From Candidatus Moraniibacteriota bacterium (GTDB lineage Bacteria > Patescibacteria > Paceibacteria > Moranbacterales > UBA2206): a DNA stretch of 64,000 nucleotides. A model generated the notes under the pieces. It saw only the letters and a list, made by a program, of their open reading frames with translations. It was not told the DNA's origin and did no database searches. Every line of letters starts with the position of its first letter. The stretch's first letter is position 1. Below, piece after piece: positions 7,082 to 15,992 of the stretch. Location: contig JAUSNP010000005.1 in assembly GCA_030645735.1 (NCBI GenBank), positions 1 to 64,000 of the forward strand, read 5' to 3'. Made by a program: the position numbers and the translations under genes.

Positions 7082-7501
7082 ATGCCAACAATCAATCAAC
7101 TGAAAAGAAAATCTCGCAAGCCAAATGTAAAGAAGACCAAGTCTCCTGCATTTAGCAATGTTTTTAACACCCTAAAAAATAAACCAATCGCGTCAGTTAG
7201 TCCATTCAAACGAGGAGTATGTCTAAAAGTTAGTACAACTACTCCAAAGAAACCAAACTCAGCCCTTCGAAAGATTGCCAGAGTGAAGTTGACCAATGGA
7301 ATGGAAGTGACTGCCTATATCCCAGGCATCGGACACAACCTACAAGAACATTCAATCGTGATGTTGCGTGGTGGAAGAGTAAAAGATCTTCCAGGCGTGA
7401 GATATCACATTGTGCGTGGAGTTTTGGATTCAGCTGGAGTGGCTAATCGAAAACAAGGTCGCAGTAAATACGGTGCTAAGGTTGCGAAGGCTAAGGAATA
7501 A
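7082..7501 (+). CDS. rpsL: Ribosomal protein S12 (uS12)
   Basis: 139 residues beginning MPTINQLKRKSRK. The canonical S12 start at 7082 is chosen over an in-frame ATG six codons upstream. Conserved decoding-centre segments TTTPKKPNSALRK and RGGRVKDLPGVRYHI are intact, including the lysines linked to streptomycin resistance in other bacteria. A roughly 15-residue insertion (around NVFNTLKNKPIASVSPF) precedes KRGVC compared with the short form. First gene of the str operon; 57 bases before rpsG. Confidence 0.96.
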   Translation: MPTINQLKRKSRKPNVKKTKSPAFSNVFNTLKNKPIASVSPFKRGVCLKVSTTTPKKPNSALRKIARVKLTNGMEVTAYIPGIGHNLQEHSIVMLRGGRVKDLPGVRYHIVRGVLDSAGVANRKQGRSKYGAKVAKAKE

Positions 7502-7558
7502 AAAATTAATCTCTAAGACGGATAGGTCGTATAGGACTTATGAGTCGTATTCAATAAA

Positions 7559-8026
7559 ATGCCAAGAAGAAAAAGAATTTTTAAGAAGAATATCAAACCG
7601 GATGCAAAATTCGGAAATTTGTTAATTGGAAAGTTCGTGGGTTACATCATGAAGGAAGGAAAACGAACTACAGCTGAAAGGATTATGTATGATTCTTTTG
7701 ATATCATCCATGAACGAACTAAAAAAGGTGGTCTAAACACTTTTGAACAAGCTATCAAAAATGTGGCTCCATTGGTTGAATTGAAATCTCGTCGAGTTGG
7801 TGGTGCAAACTATCAAGTTCCAATCCCAGTTTCTGGTGAAAGACGAACAACTTTGGCGATGCGTTGGATCAATGTGGCAGCTAGCTCAAAGAAAGGTAAA
7901 TGTATGGCTGAGAAATTGGCTGACGAATTCATTGATGCTTCAAACAAGACTGGTGCTGCCATGAAGAAGCGTGATGATGTTCACCGAATGGCTGATGCTA
8001 ACAAGGCTTTTGCTCATTTTGCTTAA
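7559..8026 (+). CDS. rpsG: Ribosomal protein S7 (uS7)
   Basis: 155 residues, full length. MPRRKRIFKKNI, GGANYQVPI and the C-terminal HRMADANKAFAHF identify S7, which nucleates folding of the 16S rRNA 3' domain and binds at the exit site. Second gene of the str operon; a 149-base AT-rich repeat separates it from fusA. Confidence 0.97.
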   Translation: MPRRKRIFKKNIKPDAKFGNLLIGKFVGYIMKEGKRTTAERIMYDSFDIIHERTKKGGLNTFEQAIKNVAPLVELKSRRVGGANYQVPIPVSGERRTTLAMRWINVAASSKKGKCMAEKLADEFIDASNKTGAAMKKRDDVHRMADANKAFAHFA

Positions 8027-8035
8027 GGCAAAATA

Positions 8036-8160
8036 AGAAATCCAAAATTCAAAATATCAAATTCCAAATAAATCACAAATCTCAAAATCCAAAATTTTAA
8101 ACATTTGAATTTTGAATTTATTTAGGATTTGTGATTTTGGGTTTAGAATTTAAAATAAAT
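8036..8160. repeat. AT-rich heptad/inverted repeat between rpsG and fusA
   Basis: Built of variants of AAATCCAAAATTC and its complement GAATTTTGAATTT..GATTTTGGGTTT, giving an imperfect inverted repeat. A close relative lies at 62020-62160 and a weaker one at 48735-48822. No coding capacity. Here it sits inside the str operon. Confidence 0.6.
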
Positions 8161-8175
8161 TATAAAATTTATATT

Positions 8176-10266
8176 ATGGCAAGAACACATGCAATGGACC
8201 ATCTAAGAAATATCGGAATCATCGCCCACATCGATGCCGGAAAAACAACAACGACTGAGCGCGTATTGTTTTACACTGGAATCACTCACAAGATTGGTGA
8301 GGTGCATGAAGGTGAAGCAACCATGGACTGGATGGAGCAAGAACGAGAACGAGGAATCACCATCACTTCAGCAGCAACAACTTGTTATTGGAAAGATTAT
8401 CAAATCAACATCATTGACACCCCAGGTCACGTAGACTTCACTGTAGAGGTGGAGCGTTCTTTGCGTGTCTTGGATGGTGGTGTAGTGGTTTTCGATGGAA
8501 AAGAAGGTGTGGAACCGCAATCAGAAACAGTTTGGCGACAAGCTGACAAATATGAAACACCTCGCATTTGTTTTATCAACAAGATTGACAAAGAAGGTGC
8601 TGATTTCTATTATTCTTTCAACACTATTGGTGAAAGATTGACTCCAAATGCCGTGGCAATTCAAATTCCAATTGGAGAGCGTGGAGACTTTGCTGGTGTA
8701 GTCAACTTGATGAATATGAAAGCCTACACTTTTGACGGACAAATGGGCGAGATCGTCATTGAAGGCGAAATCCCAGCTGAATATTTGGACAAAGCCAAGG
8801 AATGGCGAGAAAAGATGGTGGAAAAGATTGCCGAGAATGATGATGCTTTGACTGAAAAATATTTGAACGGTGAAGAAATTTCAACAGAAGAATTGAAAGC
8901 GGCTTTGCGACGTGAAGTGGTGGCTAACAAGATTTATCCTGTTTTGACTGGAACTGCTCTTCGCAACAAAGGCGTGCAGTTGGTTTTGGATGCAGTGGTT
9001 GATTATCTGCCAAGTCCAATCGATGTGCCAGCTATCAAAGCAACTGAAGTGGACAACCTAGAAAAAGAAATGGAAGTTTTACCACAAGACGATGCGCCAT
9101 TTGCGGCTTTGGCTTTCAAAGTTGCAACTGACCCGTTCGTAGGACAAGTGACATTCTTCCGAGTATATTCCGGAGTAGTTAAGGCTGGTTCATATGTTTT
9201 GAATTCAACCAAAGGTGAAAAAGAAAGAATCGGACGAATTTTGCGTATGCATTCAAATCATCGTGAAGAAATTGAAGAATTACATGCAGGTGGAATCGGA
9301 GCATTGGTTGGTATGAAAAACACCACCACCGGAGACACTTTGTGTGATGTGGATCATCCAGTACTTTTGGAATCAATCACTTTCCCAGAACCCGTGATCT
9401 CAATTGCGATTGAACCAAAGACCAAGGCTGACCAAGAGAAGATGGGTTTTGCTCTTCGCAAATTGGCTGAAGAAGATCCAACTTTCAAAGTTCGAACTGA
9501 TGAAGAAACCGGACAAACTATTATTGCTGGAATGGGTGAACTTCATTTGGATATTATCGTGGATCGTATGAAACGCGAATTCAAAGTTGAAGCCAACATT
9601 GGTCAACCACAAGTAGCGTATCGTGAAACTATCAAGGTGGCGGCGCAAGCGGAAGGAAAATATATCAAGCAATCTGGAGGTCGTGGACAATATGGACATT
9701 GTTGGATGAAATTGGAACCACAAGAACCAGGCGTTGGATTTGAATTCGTTTCTGAAATCAAGGGTGGTGCTATCCCACAAGAATTCATCACTCCAATTGG
9801 CAAAGGTGCCAAGGATGCGATGGACAGTGGTGTGTTGGCTGGTTATCCAATGGTGGATATCAAGGCGACAGTATACGACGGATCATTCCATGATGTTGAC
9901 TCCTCTGAAGCAGCTTTCCGTATCGCTGGATCAATGGCGTTCAAAGAAGCCGCTCGAAGAGCTACTCCAGTTATCTTGGAACCAATCATGAAAGTGATCG
10001 CTATCACTCCAGAAAACTTCATGGGTGATGTAGTGGGAGACTTGAACTCAAAGCGAGGAATCATCCGAGAAATGAGCGATCGTGGAACTGGTGCATCTCG
10101 GGTGAAAATCATTGATGCTGAAGCTCCACTTTCATCTATGTTTGGTTATGCTACTCAGCTTCGCTCTATGACTCAAGGACGAGCCAACTACTCAATGGAA
10201 TTCTCACACTATGCTGAAGTTCCAAAGAATGTAGCTGAAGAAATCATTACTGGAAAAAAGAAATAG
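8176..10266 (+). CDS. fusA: Elongation factor G
   Basis: 696 residues. GTPase that moves tRNA and mRNA after peptide transfer and helps recycle ribosomes. Start 8176 gives MARTHAMDHLRNIGIIAHIDAG; an upstream in-frame ATG at 8131 lies in the repeat and is rejected. Walker A AHIDAGKTT, RGITI switch I, DTPGH and NKID are present, as are the domain IV segment GGRGQYGH and a C-terminal EEIITGKKK. The last 42 bases of the gene and its terminator are duplicated 1.6 kb downstream (11862-11951). tuf, usually next, is displaced by 21 kb. Confidence 0.97.
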   Translation: MARTHAMDHLRNIGIIAHIDAGKTTTTERVLFYTGITHKIGEVHEGEATMDWMEQERERGITITSAATTCYWKDYQINIIDTPGHVDFTVEVERSLRVLDGGVVVFDGKEGVEPQSETVWRQADKYETPRICFINKIDKEGADFYYSFNTIGERLTPNAVAIQIPIGERGDFAGVVNLMNMKAYTFDGQMGEIVIEGEIPAEYLDKAKEWREKMVEKIAENDDALTEKYLNGEEISTEELKAALRREVVANKIYPVLTGTALRNKGVQLVLDAVVDYLPSPIDVPAIKATEVDNLEKEMEVLPQDDAPFAALAFKVATDPFVGQVTFFRVYSGVVKAGSYVLNSTKGEKERIGRILRMHSNHREEIEELHAGGIGALVGMKNTTTGDTLCDVDHPVLLESITFPEPVISIAIEPKTKADQEKMGFALRKLAEEDPTFKVRTDEETGQTIIAGMGELHLDIIVDRMKREFKVEANIGQPQVAYRETIKVAAQAEGKYIKQSGGRGQYGHCWMKLEPQEPGVGFEFVSEIKGGAIPQEFITPIGKGAKDAMDSGVLAGYPMVDIKATVYDGSFHDVDSSEAAFRIAGSMAFKEAARRATPVILEPIMKVIAITPENFMGDVVGDLNSKRGIIREMSDRGTGASRVKIIDAEAPLSSMFGYATQLRSMTQGRANYSMEFSHYAEVPKNVAEEIITGKKK

Positions 10267-10315
10267 ATTTACTTTAGAATAAAAAACGACTCCGTAAATG
10301 GGGTCGTTTTTGTTT
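10225..10315. repeat. fusA 3'-end direct repeat, copy A
   Basis: Covers the last codons of fusA and its terminator. About 85-90% identical to 11862-11951, in the same orientation. The pair bounds the lemA-TPM segment. Confidence 0.85.
10281..10313 (+). terminator. Terminator of the str operon
   Basis: AAAACGACTCC pairs with GGGGTCGTTTT around TAAAT; T-rich tail. Repeated in copy B at about 11913-11948. Confidence 0.85.
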
Positions 10316-10329
10316 CCAAATAAGGGTGT

Positions 10330-10358
10330 TTGCATACAAAGTGTTTGTTTGATATGAT
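10330..10358 (+). promoter_or_regulatory. Promoter of lemA-TPM
   Basis: TTGCAT (10330-10335), 17-base spacer, TATGAT (10353-10358). Confidence 0.6.
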
Positions 10359-10399
10359 TTCTGTGTAATTTATTAATAAATTAATTTTTTGTAAAAATT

Positions 10400-10957
10400 A
10401 TGAAAAAGGGACTTATAACTATAATAGCTGTTGCGGTCATAGTTACCGGGTATGTTTGGATGACATACAATAAGCTTATTGCGACTAATGAAGCTATTGA
10501 TAATCAATGGGCGCAAGTTGAGACACAATATCAAAGACGCATAGATTTAATTCCGAACTTAGTAGAATCTGTTAAGGGTGTGATGGTGCAGGAACAAAAA
10601 ATATTTGGAGATTTGGCAGAGGCAAGAAGTCATTATGCGGGAGCAACTGACTCAAATCAAAAAGCTGAGGCAGCCACTCAGATAGATGGGGCGTTATCAA
10701 GACTTTTGGCAATCATGGAAAACTATCCACAACTAAAATCAGCTGACAATGTGCAAACTTTGATGGCACAATTGGAGGGCACAGAAAATCGAATCAGTGT
10801 TGAAAGAAAAAAATATAATGACAATGTGAACAGTTTCAATGTGATGATCAAACAAATTCCTGCCAAATGGATAGCATCTTCTCTTGGGTTTTCAGAGAAG
10901 AATTATTTTGAAGCTGTGAAAGGATCAGAAAATACCCCAGTGGTTAATTTGAAATAG
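10400..10957 (+). CDS. lemA: LemA family protein
   Basis: 185 residues. One N-terminal transmembrane segment (about 4-22) then the alpha-helical LemA domain: NEAIDNQWAQVETQYQRR, DLIPNLVESVKG, ARSHY and FNVMIKQIPAKWIA are family hallmarks. Role unclear in general; often found, as here, directly before a TPM-domain protein. Stop and next start are immediately adjacent (10957/10958), so the two are one transcript. Confidence 0.92.
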   Translation: MKKGLITIIAVAVIVTGYVWMTYNKLIATNEAIDNQWAQVETQYQRRIDLIPNLVESVKGVMVQEQKIFGDLAEARSHYAGATDSNQKAEAATQIDGALSRLLAIMENYPQLKSADNVQTLMAQLEGTENRISVERKKYNDNVNSFNVMIKQIPAKWIASSLGFSEKNYFEAVKGSENTPVVNLK

Positions 10958-11854
10958 ATGAATCGGTCAGCAATCAAATATCTTCTTGTTTTTATCTGCC
11001 TGCTTTTTGCTTTTTCAGCAAAAGCTTATTACGATCCTGGAAAGCCAGAGGGATTTGTTAATGATTTCGCAAACATCTTAATAATAGAAGAAAAAAATAT
11101 CTTAGAGAGTAAACTTTCGCAATTTGAAAAAAATTCGACCAACGAAATTTCGGTAATTACAATCAATGATTTGCAGGGAGATACAATTGAAAATTTTGCC
11201 AATCAACTTCATAACGAGTGGGGAATTGGCAAGAAGGGAAAGGACAATGGTATTTTAGTCTTTGTGGCAATCCAGGATAGAAAAATGAGGATAGAAGTGG
11301 GATATGGTCTAGAAGGTTCAGTAACCGATGCTCAAGCCAGTTGGATAATTTCAGATGTAATGCGCCCAGCTTTTCAACAGGGTAAATATTTCCAGGGCAT
11401 AGATGGAGCGACTAATAAAATAATCGCAGCTATTGATGGAGAGATTCTTCCAGCGCAATCAAATCAATCTTCAAAAAATAATCCATCTGCATATAAAGAG
11501 GAGAACATAATTTTAATTTTTTGGATGATAGGTTTGTTTTTTGTGTGGTTTGCCAGTCTATTAGCCAGGAGTAAATCATGGTGGCTAGGTGGAATTGTCG
11601 GTGGTTTTATGGGATTTATATTTGGTTCATTTACAGAATCAATATTGATGACAAGTATTATGACTGTATCCATGATAATACTTGGCTTAGTATTTGATTA
11701 TTTTATTTCCAAAGCTTATACAAATGGAAAAAAAGCAGGGCATATTCCGTGGTGGGCAGGCGGTGGAAATAGCTCATCAGGTGGTTTCGGTGGTGGCTTT
11801 GGTGGTTTTGGAGGCGGAAGTTCTGGCGGCGGAGGTGCGAGTGGCGGATGGTAG
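10958..11854 (+). CDS. TPM domain (YgcG-like) membrane protein
   Basis: 298 residues. Signal peptide (about 7-24), then a TPM_phosphatase/Psb32-like domain (GFVNDFANIL ... GKDNGILVFVAIQDRKMRIEVGYGLEG ... DVMRPAFQQGKYFQGI), two hydrophobic segments near 185-250 and a Gly/Ser-rich tail ending in GGGASGGW. Such proteins are secreted and membrane anchored; the TPM domain has phosphatase or assembly roles elsewhere. Translationally coupled to lemA. Right after its stop comes the duplicated fusA 3' end. Confidence 0.9.
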   Translation: MNRSAIKYLLVFICLLFAFSAKAYYDPGKPEGFVNDFANILIIEEKNILESKLSQFEKNSTNEISVITINDLQGDTIENFANQLHNEWGIGKKGKDNGILVFVAIQDRKMRIEVGYGLEGSVTDAQASWIISDVMRPAFQQGKYFQGIDGATNKIIAAIDGEILPAQSNQSSKNNPSAYKEENIILIFWMIGLFFVWFASLLARSKSWWLGGIVGGFMGFIFGSFTESILMTSIMTVSMIILGLVFDYFISKAYTNGKKAGHIPWWAGGGNSSSGGFGGGFGGFGGGSSGGGGASGGW

Positions 11855-11861
11855 GAATTTG

Positions 11862-11951
11862 AAGAATGTAGCCGAAGAAATCATTACTGGAAAAAAGAAA
11901 TAATCTACTTTGCGATAAAAAACCACTCCGTGATTGGGGTCGTTTTTGTTT
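11862..11951. repeat. fusA 3'-end direct repeat, copy B (fusA remnant plus terminator)
   Basis: Encodes the fusA C-terminal residues NVAEEIITGKKK out of context, then a working-looking copy of the fusA terminator (stem around CACTCCGTGATTGGGGTCG followed by T5). Probably now terminates lemA-TPM. Left over from an insertion or tandem duplication at the fusA 3' end. Confidence 0.85.
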
Positions 11952-11959
11952 ATTTGAAG

Positions 11960-12032
11960 TTATCCACAGGGCAGGGTATTGACAGTGATAATGATAGTGA
12001 TAAAATATCATCAAGGAGGTCTGCAGAACTCC
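11960..12032 (+). promoter_or_regulatory. DnaA-box/operator promoter module, copy 1
   Basis: DnaA box TTATCCACA (11960-11968), -35 TTGACA (11979-11984), -10 TAAAAT (12001-12006). The segment 11991-12017 aligns with the 27-bp operator of copies 2 and 3: left arm ATGATAGTG, centre ATAAAATAT; the right arm is degenerate. A second near-perfect palindrome, GGAG.TCTG/CAGA.CTCC, follows at 12015-12032. Confidence 0.6.
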
Positions 12033-12080
12033 CACGTAATAATTTAATAACTGATGCTTGAGGCATCGGTCAAAAACAAA

Positions 12081-12335
12081 ATGGAACAACAACAAAACGC
12101 ACAGAACACTGTGCAGGTGCAGCAGGACAAAGTTTTCTCGCAGATGGCGAAAGCCGGAGGCAAAACCTATTTCTTCGATGTGAAGAAAGCCAGCAATGGA
12201 ACAAACTATTTGACCATTGCGGAGTCCTACAAAAAACAAACCGGTGCAAAAGTGGTCAACCGTCTGCTGATTTTCAAAGATCATTTGGCTTCGTTCATCG
12301 GCGCCTTGGAAGAAACGAAACAATATCTGCAATAG
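12081..12335 (+). CDS. PUR-alpha-like nucleic-acid-binding protein (DUF3276 type)
   Basis: 84 residues. GGKTYFFDVKKASNGTNYLT, IAES and LLIFKDHLASF match the single PUR repeat of small bacterial PUR/DUF3276 proteins, which bind single-stranded DNA or RNA. Start 12081 (MEQQQNAQN) is preferred over the in-frame 12054 because the intervening codons lie in a small hairpin (GATGC..GCATC). It is driven by the DnaA-box module and closed by its own terminator at 12347-12377. Dimer formation and a role in stress or phase regulation are inferences from relatives. Confidence 0.7.
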   Translation: MEQQQNAQNTVQVQQDKVFSQMAKAGGKTYFFDVKKASNGTNYLTIAESYKKQTGAKVVNRLLIFKDHLASFIGALEETKQYLQ

Positions 12336-12346
12336 CTGAAATTTTC

Positions 12347-12377
12347 GCGGACTGTTTGCGCAATGTAGACAGTCCGC
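12347..12377 (+). terminator. Rho-independent-like terminator
   Basis: GCGGACTGT (12347-12355) pairs perfectly with ACAGTCCGC (12369-12377); the T tail is short. Confidence 0.65.
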
Positions 12378-12411
12378 TTATGATTAGATAATAGATAAAT
12401 TAGTTAAAAAT

Positions 12412-13236
12412 ATGAACAATGAAAATAAAAATAACTTAATGATTTTTGAAAATAAAGAAGTTCGGCATATTTGGCATAATGGCGAGTTGTTTTTTTCAGT
12501 GGTAGATATTGTGGAAGTGCTATCAGAAAGCCCACACCCAAGGCAATATTGGGAAAAAGTAAAACAGAGAGAATTTATTGAGATTGAAGTGTCCCCAATT
12601 TGGGTACAGTTGAAATTAGAAGCATCTGATAGGAAGCTTAGGCTTACAGATTGTGTAAATACGGAAAATGCTCTTCGCCTAATTCAATCAATACCGAGCA
12701 AGAAGGCTGAGCCTTTTAAGCTGTGGTTAGCAAAAGTCGGGCATGATCGTATCAAGGAAATCGAAAATCCTGAATTGGCAGCCAATCGCGCTCGTGAAAT
12801 TTATCGTACCAAGGGTTATCCAGAGGGCTGGATTGAAAAGCGAATGCGGGGAATTGAAGTGCGGGAGACATTGACCAGTGAATGGAAAGGTCGAGGGGCA
12901 AAAGAGGGAGTAGAATATGCAATTCTAACTAATGAAATTTTGCATGGAACTTTTGACATGACTGCTGAAGATTATAAAAAATTTAAAGGATTGAGGCGTG
13001 AAAATTTGCGTGATCATATGGATGATCTGGAGCTTATTTTGACAATGTTAGGCGAAGCGACAACCACCAGAATCCATAAGGATAGGGACTCAAGAGGTTT
13101 TGAAAAGTTGAAGGGCGATGCTAAGGAGGGTGGAGCGGTGGCGGGCAGAACAAGAGAAGATATAGAAAAAAGAACCGGTAAAAATATTTCTACAAAAAAT
13201 AATTTTTTAAGCTTGAAGCAAGAGAATATTGTATGA
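12412..13236 (+). CDS. BRO-N domain (phage antirepressor-like) protein
   Basis: 274 residues. The N-terminal ~110 residues form a BRO-N domain (MIFENKEVRHIWHNGELFFS, VVDIVEVL, QYWEKVKQRE, CVNTENALRLIQSI, FKLWLAKVG), known from phage antirepressors and DNA-binding proteins. The rest (GWIEKRMRGIEVRETLTSEWKGRGAKEG, then EILHGTFDMTAEDYK) is the C-terminal half common to bacterial BRO/DinD-like proteins. Probably a DNA-binding regulator of mobile-element or stress origin. Two related genes (DinD-like at 16654, RhuM-Fic at 28140) occur in the same block. Confidence 0.82.
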   Translation: MNNENKNNLMIFENKEVRHIWHNGELFFSVVDIVEVLSESPHPRQYWEKVKQREFIEIEVSPIWVQLKLEASDRKLRLTDCVNTENALRLIQSIPSKKAEPFKLWLAKVGHDRIKEIENPELAANRAREIYRTKGYPEGWIEKRMRGIEVRETLTSEWKGRGAKEGVEYAILTNEILHGTFDMTAEDYKKFKGLRRENLRDHMDDLELILTMLGEATTTRIHKDRDSRGFEKLKGDAKEGGAVAGRTREDIEKRTGKNISTKNNFLSLKQENIV

Positions 13237-13253
13237 TGAATTTTTTTGTAGCC

Positions 13254-13271
13254 ATTGCCAAATTTGGCAAT
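13254..13271. repeat. 18-bp perfect palindrome
   Basis: ATTGCCAAATTTGGCAAT lies between the BRO gene and recQ. It has no loop or T tail, so a protein-binding operator is more likely than a terminator. Confidence 0.45.
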
Positions 13272-13332
13272 AGACGAAAGGCTTAAATAATGGGTAGAAA
13301 ATTTTATAAATAAAAATTATACACAAACAAAA

Positions 13333-14955
13333 ATGCTCGAAAAAAATCTAGAAAAATATTTCAAATTCTCGCAGTTTCGCGCGGGACAGAAAGAAATCAT
13401 TGAAAGTATTTTGGCTGGCTCGGATGTGGTGGCCTTGATGCCTACGGGTGGTGGCAAATCTTTGTGCTATCAATTGCCAGCAATTTTGAGTGAGCGCATC
13501 ACCATTGTCATTTCACCGCTCATTGCGCTCATGAAAGATCAGGTGGACAGTTTGTTGGCCCGAGGCATTCCCGCCACTTTCATCAACAGTTCTTTGACGC
13601 CAGCTGAATTGGAGCAACGCTTACATGATTTGCGTGCCGGCAAAACCAAGATTTTATACGTCGCACCTGAGCGTTTTGCCAGCGCTGAGTTTCGCCAGAT
13701 TTTTGCTGATCTAGATATTTCTTTGTTTGCGGTGGACGAAGCGCATTGTGTGTCGCAATGGGGACATGATTTTCGACCAGACTATTTGGAAATTGGCAGA
13801 TATATCAAAACTTTGAAAAAGCGTCCGACGGTGGCCGCTTTCACCGCCACCGCCACGCCCGAAGTGGCACAGGACATTATGGTGCGCTTGGATTTGCAAG
13901 CGCCGAAAGTTTTCATCCGCGGTTTTGATCGACCCAACATCAAATTCTTTTCGCAATGTGATTTGAAACCCACGCAACGCTTGGAAGAAGTTTTGCGCAT
14001 CGTGAAATCCTTGAAAGGGGCGGGCTCAGGCATTGTCTATGCCATCTCGCGCAAAGACACGGAAGCCATTGCTAAATATTTGAAAAAAGAAGGGATAACA
14101 GCTCGGGCCTATCATGCGGGCATGAACGCTGTTGCGCGTGAGAAAATTCAAAATGATTTCATGGAAAATCGTTTCAAGGTGATTGTGGCCACCGTGGCTT
14201 TTGGCATGGGTGTGGACAAAGCCGACATTCGCTTTGTGATTCATTGCGGCATGCCCGGCAGTTTAGAAGGCTACTATCAAGAAGCGGGTCGTGCCGGACG
14301 CGATGGTGAGCCAGCTTTTTGCGTGTTGTTGCATGGCAAACGCGACGTGACCGCGCACAAATTCTTCATTCGCATCGACAAGCAAAATATGCTCGCGCAA
14401 GGCAAGAGTTTACAAGAAGTGAATCAGGTACTCGACATCAAATATGCGCGCTTAGACGGCATCCTAGACTACGCCACAGCCAAGCGTTGTCGGCGTCGCA
14501 TCATTTTGGAATATTTCAATGATCCGGATTTGCATAAACAGGAAGCTAATTGCAAAGGCTGTGATGTGTGTTTGAATTGGAAAAACACTGAACTCAAAAA
14601 AACTGCCCACAGTCCGCGCATAGCCAGAAACAAAGATGAGTTGAGTGACACCATCATGGAAACCGTGAATTTGTATCAACAAGACTATCTACCCGAGCAA
14701 ATTGCCAAGATGCGCAGTTTGGGCGTCAGCACTATTTTCAACCATTTGGTGTTGTGGTATCTGGCGGGTGGGGAATTGGTCATTGAAAAATTTGTGAGTG
14801 CAGAGGAAGAGCAACAAATCTTGCAAGCTTTGCCGCAAGCGGGCAGCGCGCATTTTTTGAGCGCCATCAAGGCTCAATTGCCAGAAAACATCAGCTATGA
14901 GCAGATCCGTTTGATCATCGCCAAACGGCAAAAAATGAAAGCTGATAGACATTAG
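13333..14955 (+). CDS. recQ: ATP-dependent DNA helicase RecQ
   Basis: 540 residues. 3'-5' DNA helicase of recombination and fork repair. RecQ motif 0 (FSQFRAGQKEII), Walker A PTGGGKS, DEAH, SQWGHDFRPDY, FTATATPEV, AFGMGVDKADIRFVIH and QEAGRAGRDG are all present. The zinc-binding RecQ-Ct cysteines follow (CRRR ... CKGCDVC). The C-terminus has a winged-helix-like stretch but no recognisable HRDC domain, so this is the short form. Preceded by ACACAAACAAAAATG without a strong ribosome site. Confidence 0.95.
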   Translation: MLEKNLEKYFKFSQFRAGQKEIIESILAGSDVVALMPTGGGKSLCYQLPAILSERITIVISPLIALMKDQVDSLLARGIPATFINSSLTPAELEQRLHDLRAGKTKILYVAPERFASAEFRQIFADLDISLFAVDEAHCVSQWGHDFRPDYLEIGRYIKTLKKRPTVAAFTATATPEVAQDIMVRLDLQAPKVFIRGFDRPNIKFFSQCDLKPTQRLEEVLRIVKSLKGAGSGIVYAISRKDTEAIAKYLKKEGITARAYHAGMNAVAREKIQNDFMENRFKVIVATVAFGMGVDKADIRFVIHCGMPGSLEGYYQEAGRAGRDGEPAFCVLLHGKRDVTAHKFFIRIDKQNMLAQGKSLQEVNQVLDIKYARLDGILDYATAKRCRRRIILEYFNDPDLHKQEANCKGCDVCLNWKNTELKKTAHSPRIARNKDELSDTIMETVNLYQQDYLPEQIAKMRSLGVSTIFNHLVLWYLAGGELVIEKFVSAEEEQQILQALPQAGSAHFLSAIKAQLPENISYEQIRLIIAKRQKMKADRH

Positions 14956-15011
14956 ACGAGAGAGCGGATTTGACCTAAAATAGAGATATAAATATTAATT
15001 TTTATAAAACT

Positions 15012-15512
15012 ATGAGTACACAAGAAAATTTGATGGCTGCCTTTGCGGGTGAGTCGCAAGCCAATCGCAAATATTTAGCTTTTGCCAAACAAGCCAAACA
15101 AGAAGGCAAAGACAATTTGGCCAGACTTTTCCGTGCCACAGCCGACGGAGAAACTGTGCACGCACTCAATCATTTGCATGTGGCAGGAGGAGTCAAAACT
15201 TCAGTTGAAAATTTGCAAGCTGCCATTTCGGGCGAGACTTATGAATTTGAAACAATGTATCCAGAATTTTTGCAAACAGCGGAAGCGGAAGGAAATGGTC
15301 CAGCTAAAATCACTTTTGGTGGGGCGATGAAGGTGGAAAGAGAACATCAAGGATTCTACAGTGCGGCTTTGGAAAAAGTGGCAACTGGCACTGATATCGA
15401 TGAAACCAAATATTTTGTCTGCCAAGTTTGCGGACACTTGCATGAAATTGAAGCCCCAGAAAAATGTCCGGTCTGTGGCGCACCGAAAGAGAAGTTCAAA
15501 GAAATTGCCTAA
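15012..15512 (+). CDS. Rubrerythrin
   Basis: 166 residues. Reduces hydrogen peroxide with a di-iron centre in a four-helix ferritin-like domain and a C-terminal rubredoxin-like Fe(SCys)4 site. Seen: AFAGESQANRKY, EVEREH-type segment KVEREHQGFY supplying glutamate ligands, and CQVCGHLHE..CPVCGAP at the end. With the superoxide reductase at 60204 this forms an anaerobe-type oxygen defence. First of a tight group rubrerythrin-Nudix-DUF1294-GIY-YIG with gaps of 6 to 12 bases. Confidence 0.95.
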   Translation: MSTQENLMAAFAGESQANRKYLAFAKQAKQEGKDNLARLFRATADGETVHALNHLHVAGGVKTSVENLQAAISGETYEFETMYPEFLQTAEAEGNGPAKITFGGAMKVEREHQGFYSAALEKVATGTDIDETKYFVCQVCGHLHEIEAPEKCPVCGAPKEKFKEIA

Positions 15513-15518
15513 AAAAAT

Positions 15519-15986
15519 ATGGCGAAAGAAATAGATGTATATCAAATTTCCTTGAAAGCAATCTTGAGAAATCGAGATGGCAAGGTTTTGATTTTGAAAG
15601 TGCCATCAACTTGGGGTGCATTTGTTGGGTTTTATGATTTGCCTGGTGGGAGAGTTGATGAGGATGAATTCACAGTCCCTTTTTCGGAAGTTCTCATGCG
15701 AGAAATTCAGGAAGAGGTTGGCAATATTGAAGTGAAGCTAGGCGATGCTCCAGTTGCAGCTGGCAGACATAGTCTTCCTGCAGAGCAAATGAAAACAGAA
15801 AAAGACATTCACATTCTTTATGTTTTCTATGAGGCCGAAATGGTGAGTGGAGAAATTGAAGTGGGAGATGAGCATGCCGGTTTTGAGTGGGTTGATCTAA
15901 CTGAGATAGTTTTGGAAAAATATTTCTTCTCTGGTATTTTGGAGGGTATGCAAATGTATTTGGAAGCGCAGAATAATAAGAAATAA
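15519..15986 (+). CDS. Nudix hydrolase
   Basis: 155 residues. The Nudix box is GGRVDEDEFTVPFSEVLMRE followed by IQEEVG, slightly longer than the classic spacing between the Gly and the REXXEE part (an insertion of a few residues). Members cleave nucleoside diphosphate derivatives such as oxidised nucleotides or NDP-sugars. Six bases after rubrerythrin, so co-transcribed; housecleaning of oxidised nucleotides would fit but is not shown. Confidence 0.85.
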   Translation: MAKEIDVYQISLKAILRNRDGKVLILKVPSTWGAFVGFYDLPGGRVDEDEFTVPFSEVLMREIQEEVGNIEVKLGDAPVAAGRHSLPAEQMKTEKDIHILYVFYEAEMVSGEIEVGDEHAGFEWVDLTEIVLEKYFFSGILEGMQMYLEAQNNKK

Positions 15987-15992
15987 CAAAAA

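Noticed and set aside
11694..11903. 69-codon frame ending in the fusA tail residues
   Set aside because: Out of frame with the TPM gene; the match arises from the duplicated fusA 3' end, not from a gene.
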